Part shown: positions 22,906-31,887 of the stretch, piece after piece
How positions within the stretch are numbered: position 1 is the first letter of the stretch
Layout of the letters: each line of letters begins with the position of its first letter
Assembly: GCA_910584575.1 (NCBI GenBank)
Contig: CAJUBG010000041.1
Coordinates: 1-33,006 of the forward strand
DNA length: 33,006 bases
Reading direction: 5' to 3'
From: an uncultured Dorea sp.
GTDB taxonomy: Bacteria; Bacillota; Clostridia; Lachnospirales; Lachnospiraceae
Position numbers and translations under genes: made by a program
The notes under the pieces: model-generated
What the model saw: only the letters and a program-made list of their open reading frames with translations
The model's database searches: none
What the model was told of the DNA's origin: nothing

Positions 22906-23554
22906 CCGCGGCAGGCAGGAGTTGGAGTTTGCAGGCTTCTGGGTGCGTCTGGCGGCATATTTGCTGGATCTTGGCATCGTCTGGATTGGCCTTTTGTTCG
23001 TCAGGCTGCTGATGGGAATTCTGTCGCTTGCAGGTGGAGGAGTGTTTCACACTCGGCTTTTGTTCCACTATACGTTAAAGGATATAATCCTGTATTTGTT
23101 GCAGGTCGCGTATTTTATCCTGCTTACTTACCATACAGGGACCACGCCGGGGAAAAGGCTTATGAACTTAAGGGTGGTCAATGCAGACGGAAGCGAGAGA
23201 TTAGGGCTGATGAATGTGATTTATCGGGAAACTGTGGGGCGTTTTCTGTGCGGCTTGTCCATAGGTATCGGATATATCATGGCGGGCGTTGACCGTGAAA
23301 AGAGGGGGCTTCACGACATTTTCTGTGACACCAGGGTGATTTATGGAAAACGGATTAAGGTGATTGCTAAGTATCAGGCGCCGAGTATGTACCCGCCGAT
23401 ACCGCCTGCGCCGCCAATACCGCCCATGCCGCCTGCGCCTCCGTTTGGAAGGCCGCCTGGGGCAGGCGGGCCGATGGTCTATGATCCGGTGTCTCCGTAT
23501 AAGAATGAAAATGTACCAGAGAAAGAAAATAAAAAAGAAGGGGATTCATATTAG
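22886..23554 (+). CDS. RDD family membrane protein with proline-rich tail
   Basis: The 222-residue protein begins with the RDD signature region (GFWVRLAAYLLDLGIVWIGL) and has two or three more hydrophobic segments (KDIILYLLQVAYFILLTYHT; VGRFLCGLSIGIGYIMAG). GTTPGKRLMNLRVVNADG and KRGLHDIFCDTRVIY are conserved family features. From about residue 165 the tail is a proline-rich, probably disordered string (PPIPPAPPIPPMPPAPPFG) ending in a charged stretch. RDD proteins are poorly characterised; some have been linked to ion exchange. It starts inside sppA (20-bp overlap) and stops 1 bp before the queA ATG. Confidence 0.9.
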   Translation: MQNSYANRGRQELEFAGFWVRLAAYLLDLGIVWIGLLFVRLLMGILSLAGGGVFHTRLLFHYTLKDIILYLLQVAYFILLTYHTGTTPGKRLMNLRVVNADGSERLGLMNVIYRETVGRFLCGLSIGIGYIMAGVDREKRGLHDIFCDTRVIYGKRIKVIAKYQAPSMYPPIPPAPPIPPMPPAPPFGRPPGAGGPMVYDPVSPYKNENVPEKENKKEGDSY

Positions 23555-23555
23555 A

Positions 23556-24581
23556 ATGAAACGACAGGATTTTTATTATGAATTGCCGGAAGAATTGATT
23601 GCGCAGGATCCGTTAGCGGATCGGGAAACCTCCAGACTCCTTGTACTTGACAGGGAGTCTGGAGTTGTTTCGCACCGTGTATTTCGGGAGATTACAGAAT
23701 ATCTTCATAAGGGAGACACCCTGGTGCTTAACGATACGAAGGTTCTTCCGGCAAGGCTCATTGGCTCTAAAGAGGGGACGAACGGAAAGGTTGAGATACT
23801 TTTATTGAAAAGAAAGGAAAATAATATCTGGGAGACGTTGGTGAAGCCAGGAAGGAAGGCGAAGCCTGGCGCCAGAATTATTTTCGGGGAAGGGCTTCTG
23901 ACCGGCGAGGTGGTAGATATTGTGGAGGAGGGAAACCGTCTGGTTCGGTTTACTTATGATGGGATTTTCGAGGAAATTTTAGACAGGCTTGGACAGATGC
24001 CTCTGCCGCCCTATATTACCCATCAGCTTGAGGATAAGAACCGATACCAGACTGTGTATGCGGCCCATATTGGGTCTGCGGCGGCACCGACGGCAGGGCT
24101 TCATTTTACTCCCAAGCTGCTTAAGAAGATTGAGGATATGGGGGTAGAGATTGCAAAGGTAACGCTGCATGTGGGGCTTGGCACATTCCGGCCTGTGAAG
24201 GTGGAGGAGATTACCAAGCATCACATGCATTCGGAATTCTACCAGATTGACGAGGAAGCCGCGGAGAAGATTAATCGGGCAAAGGAGAATGGAGGGCGGG
24301 TGATTTGCGTGGGAACCACGAGCTGCCGGACTGTGGAGGCTGCGTCTGACGAAAACGGCAGGCTTCAGGCATGCAGCGGATGGACGGACATATTTATTTA
24401 TCCGGGATATCGGTTCAAAGTGTTGGATTGTCTGATTACCAACTTCCATCTGCCGGAATCTACGTTGATTATGCTGGTGTCTGCGCTGGCAGGGAGAGAG
24501 AAAGTGATGGAGGCATATGAGGAGGCTGTGAGGGAGAAGTACCGGTTCTTTTCCTTTGGGGATGCTATGTTTATTTATTAA
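23556..24581 (+). CDS. queA: S-adenosylmethionine:tRNA ribosyltransferase-isomerase (QueA)
   Basis: QueA transfers and isomerises the ribose of SAM onto preQ1-modified tRNA, giving epoxyqueuosine at position 34. Recognisable blocks are YYELPEELIAQDPLADRETS, then LVLNDTKVLPARLIGSKEG (within 20 residues), YAAHIGSAAAPTAGLHFTP, LHVGLGTFRPVKVE, the MHSEFY motif, and CLITNFHLPESTLIMLVSAL. Length (341 aa) is typical. A longer upstream frame exists but the ATG at 23556, 1 bp after the RDD stop, matches the family start. Other queuosine genes (tgt, queC-F) are not in the window. Confidence 0.97.
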   Translation: MKRQDFYYELPEELIAQDPLADRETSRLLVLDRESGVVSHRVFREITEYLHKGDTLVLNDTKVLPARLIGSKEGTNGKVEILLLKRKENNIWETLVKPGRKAKPGARIIFGEGLLTGEVVDIVEEGNRLVRFTYDGIFEEILDRLGQMPLPPYITHQLEDKNRYQTVYAAHIGSAAAPTAGLHFTPKLLKKIEDMGVEIAKVTLHVGLGTFRPVKVEEITKHHMHSEFYQIDEEAAEKINRAKENGGRVICVGTTSCRTVEAASDENGRLQACSGWTDIFIYPGYRFKVLDCLITNFHLPESTLIMLVSALAGREKVMEAYEEAVREKYRFFSFGDAMFIY

Positions 24582-24645
24582 CATATTTGTAAAAAGATTA
24601 GATTGAAAAATCAGGGGTTAATGAGTGGGATTTCTTGGGCTTTTG

Positions 24646-24654
24646 TGATACAAT
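24646..24654 (+). promoter_or_regulatory. Extended -10 promoter of the toxin-antitoxin pair
   Basis: TGATACAAT is a TGn-extended -10 (5 of 6) about 75 bp before the toxin ATG, without a clear -35 box. Confidence 0.45.
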
Positions 24655-24727
24655 AATATTCGGTAGACTGCCTGATGTGAAGTATATCCATACATGAAGG
24701 TTAATTTACCGAAGGGAGAGGGGATAG

Positions 24728-24970
24728 ATGCCGCACATCATTTATACTAAAAAAGCTATGAAAAGTATCAGGTCTTTGGATATACGAGTAAAAGACAGGG
24801 TAAAGGCCGGAATTGAAAAAATACCATTTGGAGATATTAAAAAACTACAAGGTTACTCAAATTTGTACCGTTTGAGGATCGGTGATTACAGAGTCATTTA
24901 CCAGATAGAAAAAGGAGTTATCATTATTGATGCTGTTTTGCCGAGAGGAGAAGCATATAAAGGATTGTAG
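24728..24970 (+). CDS. RelE/ParE-family toxin
   Basis: The 80-residue protein has the RelE/ParE pattern: YTKKAMKSIRSLDIRVKDRV, the mid GDIKKLQGYSNLYRLRIGDY, RVIYQIEKGVIIIDAVLPRG and a short tail. The basic LYRLRIGDYRVIY block is the diagnostic core strand. RelE toxins cut mRNA on the ribosome and ParE relatives poison gyrase; the two cannot be told apart here. GGAGAGGGG precedes the ATG. The gene is first in the pair, with the presumed antitoxin 11 bp downstream, which is the less common toxin-first order. Confidence 0.88.
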   Translation: MPHIIYTKKAMKSIRSLDIRVKDRVKAGIEKIPFGDIKKLQGYSNLYRLRIGDYRVIYQIEKGVIIIDAVLPRGEAYKGL

Positions 24971-24981
24971 GAGGTAGTGTC

Positions 24982-25170
24982 GTGAGTAGAGAAATGTTGC
25001 ATAGCTTGGTTGAAATCGTGGATGAAAAAGAGATTGATACAGTCTGTCGGATTCTTTTAAAATTTGTTGAAGAAGAAGCGGCAATGCCAGATGAGATAGA
25101 GGCAATCCGTGAGGCCAGACGGGAGATAGAAAATGGAGATTTATTTTCCCACGAAGAAGTTTGGGCATAG
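24982..25170 (+). CDS. Antitoxin of the RelE/ParE-type pair
   Basis: The 62-residue acidic protein starts with GTG after GGAGGTAGTGTC and lies directly behind the toxin gene. The first half (EMLHSLVEIVDEKEIDTVCR) resembles a short dimerisation region. The second half, PDEIEAIREARREIENGDLF followed by SHEEVWA, is the acidic helix-plus-tail seen in antitoxins that wrap RelE/ParE toxins. No DNA-binding fold is obvious, so autoregulation is uncertain. The call rests on size, charge, this tail and position. The ECF operon begins 29 bp later. Confidence 0.8.
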   Translation: MSREMLHSLVEIVDEKEIDTVCRILLKFVEEEAAMPDEIEAIREARREIENGDLFSHEEVWA

Positions 25171-25199
25171 GAAGAAGCAGCAGAAAAGTGAGATAATAA

Positions 25200-26066
25200 A
25201 TGAAAGGCAGGCGCGAAGGAATGGTTCGGACGGAGAAGCTGGTATTTGAATATGAGAAACGGGACGAGGAGGGCAATGTAATCGGCACTTCAAGGGCAAT
25301 CGACCAGGTGGATATTGACGTGAAGGAGGGGCAGTTCATCGCAATCCTGGGACATAACGGCTCAGGGAAATCCACCCTTGCCAAACACATCAACGCCATT
25401 CTTGTTCCGACAGAAGGCACCATGTGGGTCAATGGACGCAACACCAGCGACCCGTCTGAGTTATGGAATGTACGCCAGTCTGCGGGGATGGTGTTCCAGA
25501 ACCCCGACAACCAGATTATCGGAACCGTGGTGGAGGAGGATGTAGGCTTCGGGCCTGAGAACCTGGGCGTCCCCACGGACGAGATCTGGCAGCGTGTGGA
25601 GGAAAGCTTAAAGGCAGTAGGGATGATTGAATACCGCCACCATTCTCCCAACAAGTTATCCGGCGGACAGAAGCAGCGTGTGGCGATTGCAGGCGTGGTG
25701 GCCATGGAGCCCAAATGTATCGTGCTGGACGAGCCTACGGCAATGTTAGACCCCGTGGGGCGAAGGGAAGTATTGAAGACGGTGCAGAAGCTAAGGCAGC
25801 AGAAGCAGGTGACGGTCATCCTGATTACCCACTACATGGAGGAGGTGGTGGACGCAGATAAGGTCTATGTGATGGACCATGGACATGTGGTGATGGCAGG
25901 GACGCCCAGAGAGATATTTTCGCGGGTGGATGAGCTTAAGTCCTACCGCCTGGATGTTCCCCAGGCCACCCTTCTGGCGGATGAGCTTAAGAAGCGGGGG
26001 CTTAAGCTCTCGGACGGTATACTGAGAAAAGAAGAATTGGTGAGAGCGTTATGTCAATTAAATTAG
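25200..26066 (+). CDS. ecfA1: Energy-coupling factor transporter ATPase EcfA1
   Basis: EcfA1 is one of two ATPases driving group II ECF vitamin/metal uptake. Walker A GHNGSGKST begins at residue 51, the Q-loop is GMVFQNPDNQIIGTVVEEDV, the signature is LSGGQKQRVAIAGV, Walker B is IVLDEPTAMLDP, and the switch His lies in LITHYMEE. The C-terminal extension (about 225-288) is typical of EcfA proteins. The start is ATG 25200; ATG 25221 is possible but has its purine run directly against it. It overlaps ecfA2 by 16 bp. No substrate-binding S component gene is in the window, as usual for shared ECF modules. Confidence 0.96.
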   Translation: MKGRREGMVRTEKLVFEYEKRDEEGNVIGTSRAIDQVDIDVKEGQFIAILGHNGSGKSTLAKHINAILVPTEGTMWVNGRNTSDPSELWNVRQSAGMVFQNPDNQIIGTVVEEDVGFGPENLGVPTDEIWQRVEESLKAVGMIEYRHHSPNKLSGGQKQRVAIAGVVAMEPKCIVLDEPTAMLDPVGRREVLKTVQKLRQQKQVTVILITHYMEEVVDADKVYVMDHGHVVMAGTPREIFSRVDELKSYRLDVPQATLLADELKKRGLKLSDGILRKEELVRALCQLN

Positions 26067-26911
26067 AACATCTGAATTATGTTTACAGCCAGGGAACTGC
26101 GTATGAGAAGAAGGCGTTAGACGACATCTGCCTTGAGATTCCTCATGGGGAATTTGTGGGAATCATCGGGCATACAGGCTCAGGGAAATCTACGCTGATT
26201 CAGCACTTAAACGGGCTGCTTCGCGCGACCAGCGGGGAACTGTATTATAACGGAGAAAATATTTACGGGGAAGGCTATCCCATGCGTGAGCTGCGCAATG
26301 AGGTGGGGCTGGTGTTCCAGTATCCAGAGCATCAGCTTTTCGAGATTGATGTGTTGACGGATGTGTGTTTCGGACCCAAGAACCAGGGACTATCTCCAAA
26401 GGAATGTAAAGAGAGGGCATTGGAGGCTCTGCGCCTGGTAGGGCTTAAGGAGAAATACTACCAATCCTCCCCCTTTGAGCTGTCCGGCGGGCAGAAAAGG
26501 CGGGTGGCGATAGCGGGCGTTCTGGCAATGCGGCCAAAGGTGTTGGTATTGGACGAGCCTACGGCGGGATTAGACCCGAAGGGGAGAGACGATATCCTGA
26601 ATCAGATTGCATTTCTCCACAAGGAGAGCGACATGACGGTAATTCTGGTGTCTCACAGCATGGAGGATATTGCCAGGTATGCGGACCGCCTGATTGTGAT
26701 GAACAAGGGAAGGGTCATGTACCATGACGAGCCTAAAAAGGTGTTTGAGCATTATCAGGAATTGGAGAAGGTAGGGCTTGCCGCGCCGCAGGTAACTTAT
26801 ATCATGCATGACCTGGTGAAAAGCGGGCTTCTGGTGAGGACGGATGTTACCACAGTTTCCGAGGCGGCGGATGAGATTATGCGGGTATTGCATAGGGAGA
26901 GAGAAGAATGA
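26051..26911 (+). CDS. ecfA2: Energy-coupling factor transporter ATPase EcfA2
   Basis: EcfA2 pairs with EcfA1 under the EcfT scaffold. Walker A GHTGSGKST starts at residue 40, the Q-loop is LVFQYPEHQLFEIDVLTDVC, the signature LSGGQKRRVAIAGVLAM, Walker B VLVLDEPTAGLDPKG, and the switch His is in LVSHSMEDI. The C-terminal part ends in a helical tail. Length is 286 aa. It overlaps ecfA1 by 16 bp and ecfT by 4 bp (ATGA), so the three are translated in fixed proportion. Confidence 0.97.
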   Translation: MSIKLEHLNYVYSQGTAYEKKALDDICLEIPHGEFVGIIGHTGSGKSTLIQHLNGLLRATSGELYYNGENIYGEGYPMRELRNEVGLVFQYPEHQLFEIDVLTDVCFGPKNQGLSPKECKERALEALRLVGLKEKYYQSSPFELSGGQKRRVAIAGVLAMRPKVLVLDEPTAGLDPKGRDDILNQIAFLHKESDMTVILVSHSMEDIARYADRLIVMNKGRVMYHDEPKKVFEHYQELEKVGLAAPQVTYIMHDLVKSGLLVRTDVTTVSEAADEIMRVLHREREE

Positions 26912-27732
26912 TACGTGATATAACCATAGGACAATATTATCCGGCAAAAAGTGTGATACACAGGCTTGACCCGCGGGTGAAGCTTACGTCTACGCTTTTG
27001 TATCTGATCTCGCTGTTTCTGTTTAAGAGTATATCCGGATATCTGATTGCAACCGTATTTCTGGCGTTGGTGATTCGGGTGTCGCGGGTGCCCTTATCAT
27101 TTATCGTAAGAGGGTTAAAGCCTGTAATTATGCTGTTGATGATTACGGTGCTGTTCAACCTGTTTCTTACCAGAAGCGGGGAGGTGCTCTTTCACGCGTG
27201 GATTTTTACCATCACAGAGGGAGGGCTTGTGACGGCTGTATATATGGCGGTCAGGCTTATTTATCTGATTATCGGGTCGTCCCTTATGACATTTACCACC
27301 ACGCCCAATGAGCTGACAGACGGGATTGAGGCGCTGCTTCATCCGCTTAATAAGGTGCGTGTTCCGGTACATGAGGTGGCGATGATGATGTCAATCGCCC
27401 TTCGTTTCATCCCGATTCTTTTGGAGGAGACGGACAAGATTATGAAGGCGCAGATTGCCAGAGGGGCGGATCTTGAGAGTGGAAATATGATTCAGAGAGC
27501 AAAGAGCATGATTCCTATTCTGGTTCCTTTGTTCGTGTCCGCGTTCCGTCGGGCAAACGACCTGGCTATGGCTATGGAGGCAAGATGCTATCGGGGCGGG
27601 GAGGGGAGGACGAAGATGAAGCCTCTCCGGTACAGAAGCAGGGACTATACGGCTTATGTGGTTATGGCTGTGTATCTGGTAACAGTGGTTGTGATTGGGC
27701 GGTATGTGCCGCTGCATGTGTGGGTATTTTGA
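26908..27732 (+). CDS. ecfT: Energy-coupling factor transporter transmembrane protein EcfT
   Basis: EcfT is the membrane scaffold linking the two ATPases to interchangeable S components. N-terminal PAKSVIHRLDPRVKLTSTLL is characteristic, followed by about four to five hydrophobic segments. Two coupling-helix motifs are seen: the ARG type in QIARGADLESG and a second one in AMEARCYRGG. Length (274 aa) is normal. It overlaps ecfA2 by 4 bp and ends 1 bp before the truA ATG, an order conserved in Firmicutes. Confidence 0.97.
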   Translation: MIRDITIGQYYPAKSVIHRLDPRVKLTSTLLYLISLFLFKSISGYLIATVFLALVIRVSRVPLSFIVRGLKPVIMLLMITVLFNLFLTRSGEVLFHAWIFTITEGGLVTAVYMAVRLIYLIIGSSLMTFTTTPNELTDGIEALLHPLNKVRVPVHEVAMMMSIALRFIPILLEETDKIMKAQIARGADLESGNMIQRAKSMIPILVPLFVSAFRRANDLAMAMEARCYRGGEGRTKMKPLRYRSRDYTAYVVMAVYLVTVVVIGRYVPLHVWVF

Positions 27733-27733
27733 T

Positions 27734-28495
27734 ATGAGACGAATCAGAATAGTTGTTGCCTATGACGGGACGGATTACTGTGGCTGGCAGCTTCAGCCCA
27801 ACGGCATCACCATTGAAGAAGTTCTCAATAGCAGGCTTAAGAGGCTGACAGGAGAGGATATCCATGTGATTGGGGCCAGCCGTACAGATTCGGGAGTCCA
27901 TGCCTTGGGAAACGTGGCGGTGTTTGACACAGAGTCTCCGATTCCGCCGGACAGGATGGCCTATGCCCTGAACCAGAAGCTTCCAAGGGATATTGTGATT
28001 GTCCGGTCGGATGAAGTGGCGCTTGACTGGCATCCCCGCTATCAGCGGCAGGTGACAAAGACCTATGAATACCATATCTATAATGCATCTGTTCCCAATC
28101 CGCTGAAGCGTAAGCACAGTGCTTTTATATCTTTTCCCTTGGAGGTGGAGAAGATGAGGCAGGGGGCGCGCTGGCTTGTGGGAGAGCATGATTTCGCCAG
28201 TTTTTGCAATGTACGCACCAATGTGGAGGATACGGTGCGCAGGATTGACAGCATAGAGCTTGAAAGGACTGGGGCGGACATTACGGTGCGGGTCACGGGA
28301 AACGGATTTCTCTATAATATGGTGCGGATTATCGCGGGGACGCTGATTCGTGTAGGACGAGGTTTTTACACGCCAGAGAAGGTGAAGGAAATACTGGATG
28401 CAAAGGAACGGACAGAAGCAGGGGTGACGGCGCCGCCGGAGGGACTGGTGCTAGTAGAGATTAAGTATGAGTGCCATGGGTTGGAAGGGAGGTAG
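27734..28495 (+). CDS. truA: tRNA pseudouridine(38-40) synthase TruA
   Basis: TruA makes pseudouridine at positions 38-40 of the tRNA anticodon arm. The catalytic Asp52 is in GASRTDSGVHALGNVAVF; the N-terminus VAYDGTDYCGWQLQPNG and the later FLYNMVRIIAGTLIRVGRG are further family motifs. The ATG at 27734 lies 1 bp after the ecfT stop, and an earlier in-frame start inside ecfT is rejected because the family begins at MRRIRI. Length is 253 aa. The desulfurase gene starts 5 bp after the stop. Confidence 0.97.
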   Translation: MRRIRIVVAYDGTDYCGWQLQPNGITIEEVLNSRLKRLTGEDIHVIGASRTDSGVHALGNVAVFDTESPIPPDRMAYALNQKLPRDIVIVRSDEVALDWHPRYQRQVTKTYEYHIYNASVPNPLKRKHSAFISFPLEVEKMRQGARWLVGEHDFASFCNVRTNVEDTVRRIDSIELERTGADITVRVTGNGFLYNMVRIIAGTLIRVGRGFYTPEKVKEILDAKERTEAGVTAPPEGLVLVEIKYECHGLEGR

Positions 28496-28500
28496 CAGGA

Positions 28501-29652
28501 ATGGAAGAAGGCAGGCGGATTTATTTTGATCATGGGAGTACGTCATGGCCAAAGGCTCCCAATGTGGCGAGGGCCATGGCAGACTTGTTGGAAAATGGCG
28601 CTTTTAACATTAACAGGGGAAATTATGAGGGAGCATATGAAGTAGAAGGACTGGTGCTGGATACCCGTGACCAGTTGGCGCGCATGTTCCATGCCAGGGA
28701 TTCAAGAAGGGTGATTTTTACGGCGGGAATCACTTCTTCTCTGAATTATTTTATCAAAGGGTTTCTGAAATCAGGAGATCATGTGCTGGTGTCAGGGTTA
28801 GAGCACAATGCCGTCATGCGGCCTCTGAGGCAGATGGAGAGGAGAGGCGTGGCATATGACATTGTGAGAACGGAGGATGACGGAACCGTAGAGCCGGAAT
28901 CCGTAGAGGAGGCTATCCGAAGTAACACGAAGGCGGTTATCATGCTTCATGCGTCCAATGTCTGCGGAACTATCCTGCCTATTCGGGAGATTGGGGAAAT
29001 CTGCCGGAGGCGCCATCTTTTCTTTGCCGTGGATACAGCCCAGAGTGCGGGAACAATTCCTGTGGATATGGAGGGGTGCAAAATAGATTTCCTTGCATTT
29101 ACCGGACATAAAGGGCTTTTGGGACCTCAAGGGATCGGCGGCTTTTTAATCTCGGAGGAATTGGATGCCTGTATGGAGTCGTATATCGCAGGTGGGACGG
29201 GAAGCCAGTCTGATTCCCTGGACATGCCGAAATCCCTTCCGGACAAATATGAAAGCGGCACCTTGAATCTTCCTGGAATCATTGGGCTTCGTGCATCACT
29301 TTCATACATAGAGGAGACAGGAATAGAAAACATACACAGCCGTAAGATGGAATTGACGCGGTATTTTCTGGAAAAGCTCTCAGAATTTCCGGATCTCCGT
29401 ATTGTCGGCAAGCAGGGGATTGATGGCAGGGTGTCGGTGGTATCCGTTGATTTCCTTGAGAAGGACAATGCATTAGCAGCTTTTGAACTGGAACAGCAGT
29501 ATGGGATTATGACGAGAGTTGGACTTCATTGCGCGCCCACAGCCCACCGTACCCTTCATACATATCCGCAGGGGACGGTACGGTTTGCCTTTGGGATGGA
29601 AAACACGAAAAAAGAAATTGATTTGTGCCTGGAAGGAATCAGGCGAATTTGA
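28501..29652 (+). CDS. Cysteine desulfurase-like aminotransferase class V enzyme
   Basis: This PLP enzyme probably removes sulfur from cysteine for Fe-S cluster or thio-tRNA synthesis. YFDHGSTSWPKAP is the N-terminal signature, EHNAVMRPL holds the ring-stacking His102, DTAQSAGTIPVD the PLP Asp178, and FTGHKGLLGPQGIGG the Schiff-base Lys204. Cys344 in VGLHCAPTAHRTL is placed in the SufS-like active-site loop. Length (383 aa) fits. GGAAGGAGG precedes ATG 28501, so an upstream ATG inside truA is rejected. The sulfur acceptor is not apparent: neither a SufU/IscU nor an MnmA gene is in the window. A hybrid kinase gene follows 9 bp later. Confidence 0.92.
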   Translation: MEEGRRIYFDHGSTSWPKAPNVARAMADLLENGAFNINRGNYEGAYEVEGLVLDTRDQLARMFHARDSRRVIFTAGITSSLNYFIKGFLKSGDHVLVSGLEHNAVMRPLRQMERRGVAYDIVRTEDDGTVEPESVEEAIRSNTKAVIMLHASNVCGTILPIREIGEICRRRHLFFAVDTAQSAGTIPVDMEGCKIDFLAFTGHKGLLGPQGIGGFLISEELDACMESYIAGGTGSQSDSLDMPKSLPDKYESGTLNLPGIIGLRASLSYIEETGIENIHSRKMELTRYFLEKLSEFPDLRIVGKQGIDGRVSVVSVDFLEKDNALAAFELEQQYGIMTRVGLHCAPTAHRTLHTYPQGTVRFAFGMENTKKEIDLCLEGIRRI

Positions 29653-29661
29653 GGGATTTTC

Positions 29662-31887
29662 ATGAATATAGAAGAAAAAAAGAAGGGTATCCGATACAGG
29701 GGGATTTGGGACGGCCCGCTTCTGCTGATTCTTATCATGGTTGTGGTAATGGTAACCGTATCCGGCAGATACTTACGATTTCTTGACGCGCAGCTTTTTG
29801 AAGAACGTAAAGGGCATATCATAGAGTTTACGGAAAAGGCGGCTGAGATTGTGGACAGCGTGATTACCTATTCCTGGCAGCAGGTATATGCGTGTGAGCA
29901 TATGCTTAAGATGGAGGTAATAACCTCGAAAGAGGATTTGGTGGATTCTGTGGCGTCTGCCAGAGATTTTATAGATGAGACCAGTTCTCTTGTGCTTGCA
30001 TTTGACAGGGAAGGGAATTACTATTGTTCGGACCGTAAAACAGGCGTTTGGCAGCAGACAGAGCTTCTTTCGGCTGATGCGAAAGACCGGCAGCAGCTCG
30101 TAGCCGTGGTCCCGCATAAAGATAATGTTGTGTATTTTCTTTGCATCAAGAGGCTAAGCGAGCCGCTTCAGCTTCAAGACGGCAGCAGCGAGATTACTCA
30201 TCTAGCAGTTGCCGTGGATTTGAAGGCTGTGCAGGGAAAGATTACGGTTAAAGGTTTTGGGGAAAAGTGCTATACATATTTGATTAATGGAGAAGGAATG
30301 TGGCTGTTCAAATATACCTTTGCCGATGGTTTTATTGAAGAAAATGACGTGATGGCGTCTGTGGAGGACTGTGAGATTATACATGGCGGGACGATGGAGG
30401 ATTTTGTGCAGGAGGTTAAGCAGAAGGGCCATTCCGCGTTAGAATTCCGGTATACAGGAGAAAACGGCGCAGAGCAGAGATGGTATGTTGCGAATGCTGT
30501 GGTCACGGCGGAGAACTGGCATGTCCTGCTGTTCGTGCCAACGTCTGTGCTCGGTGCGGATTCAGATATTCTGCTTGAACGCACCCTGCGGTTTTTTGCG
30601 CTGGTATTTATCGTATTTCTGGTGATGACCATCATCATCATTATTGTAATTATGATGGGAAGGGCGGACAAGCAGTTAGTCCGGCAGAAGGAGGAGGCAA
30701 ACCAGCTTTTGAAAAATGCGGCTGAGCAGGCGAAAAGCGCGAGTCAGGCGAAAAGCGATTTCCTGTCCCATATGAGCCATGATATCCGTACGCCCATTAA
30801 CGGGATTATGGGTATGACGGATATTGCTATGAAGAATATTGGCAACGACGACAAGATTCGAGACTGTTTAAATAAGATCAGCGGCTCGTCGCAGCATTTA
30901 CTTGGACTGATTAACGACGTGTTGGATATGAGCCGGATTGAATCGGGAAAAACCAGGGTGAAGCATGAAAGTTTTGATATCCGTACCTGTATTGACAACT
31001 GTATTTCCATTATTGGCGGTCAGCTTGCGACACGGGATTTGGAGATGGTGCGCGAGTTGAGTAAATTTCAGTATCCCTGCCTGATTGGGGACGAACTTCA
31101 TCTGAGACAGATCTTCATCAATATTCTTGGAAATTCTGTAAAATTTACGCCGGACGGGGGCAAGATTTTTTTCCGTGCGTGGGAGAAGGAGAGTACGGAG
31201 GAAAGAGTCTTGTACCGGTTTGAGCTTGCGGATACGGGAATCGGGATGAAGGAGGAATTTCTTCCCCATCTTTTCGAGGCGTTTTCTCAGGAGGATGAAG
31301 GGACGAGGACCACATATAAGGGGACTGGGCTTGGGATGGCGATTACCAAGGAGTTCGTGGAGTTGATGGAGGGTACCATTGAAGTAGAGAGCAAGCTGAA
31401 CGAGGGGACGGAGTTTGCCATTGAGATATGGTTTGATATTGACAAGGATGCAAGAATCGGTGAGTCACAGATTGATTTCCAGATTGATTTGGTTGGCATG
31501 AAGGTTCTGCTGGTGGAGGATATTGAACTGAACATGGAGATTGCACAGTGTATGCTGGAGGATGAAGGCGCCGAGGTAACGCCTGCAATGAACGGCCAGG
31601 AGGCGGTGGATGCATTTGCCGGAAATCCGGAGGGTACATTTGATATGATTATCATGGATATCATGATGCCTGTGATGGACGGCATTACTGCGGCAAAGAC
31701 GATTCGTGCAATGGAGAGGAAGGATGCGAAGACGATTCCGATTATCGCGATGACGGCAAATGCCTATGAAGAAGATATCCAGAAGACCCATGACGCCGGA
31801 ATGAATGCTCATCTGTCCAAACCTATTGATATTGACTTGATGCTGAAAACACTGGCAATATTCTATTCGTCCAGTAAGGAGGAGTGA
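29662..31887 (+). CDS. Hybrid sensor histidine kinase with receiver domain
   Basis: Two membrane helices (about 19-36 and 311-332) flank an extracellular sensor of about 270 residues, probably dCache-like, with few Cys. A short linker with a coiled coil leads to HisKA (FLSHMSHDIRTPINGIMGMT, His373), HATPase (N box NILGNSVKFTPDGG; G1 ADTGIGMK; G2 GTGLGMA) and a C-terminal receiver (VLLVEDIELNMEIA; phospho-acceptor Asp666 in IIMDIMMPVMDG; Lys in HLSKPID). There is no HPt or DNA-binding domain, so the phosphate would go to a separate protein not in this window. It starts 9 bp after the desulfurase gene, whose ligand link is unknown. Length is 741 aa. Confidence 0.95.
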   Translation: MNIEEKKKGIRYRGIWDGPLLLILIMVVVMVTVSGRYLRFLDAQLFEERKGHIIEFTEKAAEIVDSVITYSWQQVYACEHMLKMEVITSKEDLVDSVASARDFIDETSSLVLAFDREGNYYCSDRKTGVWQQTELLSADAKDRQQLVAVVPHKDNVVYFLCIKRLSEPLQLQDGSSEITHLAVAVDLKAVQGKITVKGFGEKCYTYLINGEGMWLFKYTFADGFIEENDVMASVEDCEIIHGGTMEDFVQEVKQKGHSALEFRYTGENGAEQRWYVANAVVTAENWHVLLFVPTSVLGADSDILLERTLRFFALVFIVFLVMTIIIIIVIMMGRADKQLVRQKEEANQLLKNAAEQAKSASQAKSDFLSHMSHDIRTPINGIMGMTDIAMKNIGNDDKIRDCLNKISGSSQHLLGLINDVLDMSRIESGKTRVKHESFDIRTCIDNCISIIGGQLATRDLEMVRELSKFQYPCLIGDELHLRQIFINILGNSVKFTPDGGKIFFRAWEKESTEERVLYRFELADTGIGMKEEFLPHLFEAFSQEDEGTRTTYKGTGLGMAITKEFVELMEGTIEVESKLNEGTEFAIEIWFDIDKDARIGESQIDFQIDLVGMKVLLVEDIELNMEIAQCMLEDEGAEVTPAMNGQEAVDAFAGNPEGTFDMIIMDIMMPVMDGITAAKTIRAMERKDAKTIPIIAMTANAYEEDIQKTHDAGMNAHLSKPIDIDLMLKTLAIFYSSSKEE

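Noticed and set aside
23364..23555. N-terminal extension of queA into the RDD gene
   Set aside because: The extension is an Arg-rich out-of-frame reading of the RDD proline tail; QueA proteins start at the MKRQDFYYELPEE-like motif.
24857..25819. Long reverse-strand open frame (320 codons) across the antitoxin and ecfA1
   Set aside because: It lies opposite the well-supported EcfA1 coding frame with all ABC motifs; its translation is Ser/Pro-rich without recognisable domains, a typical antisense shadow.
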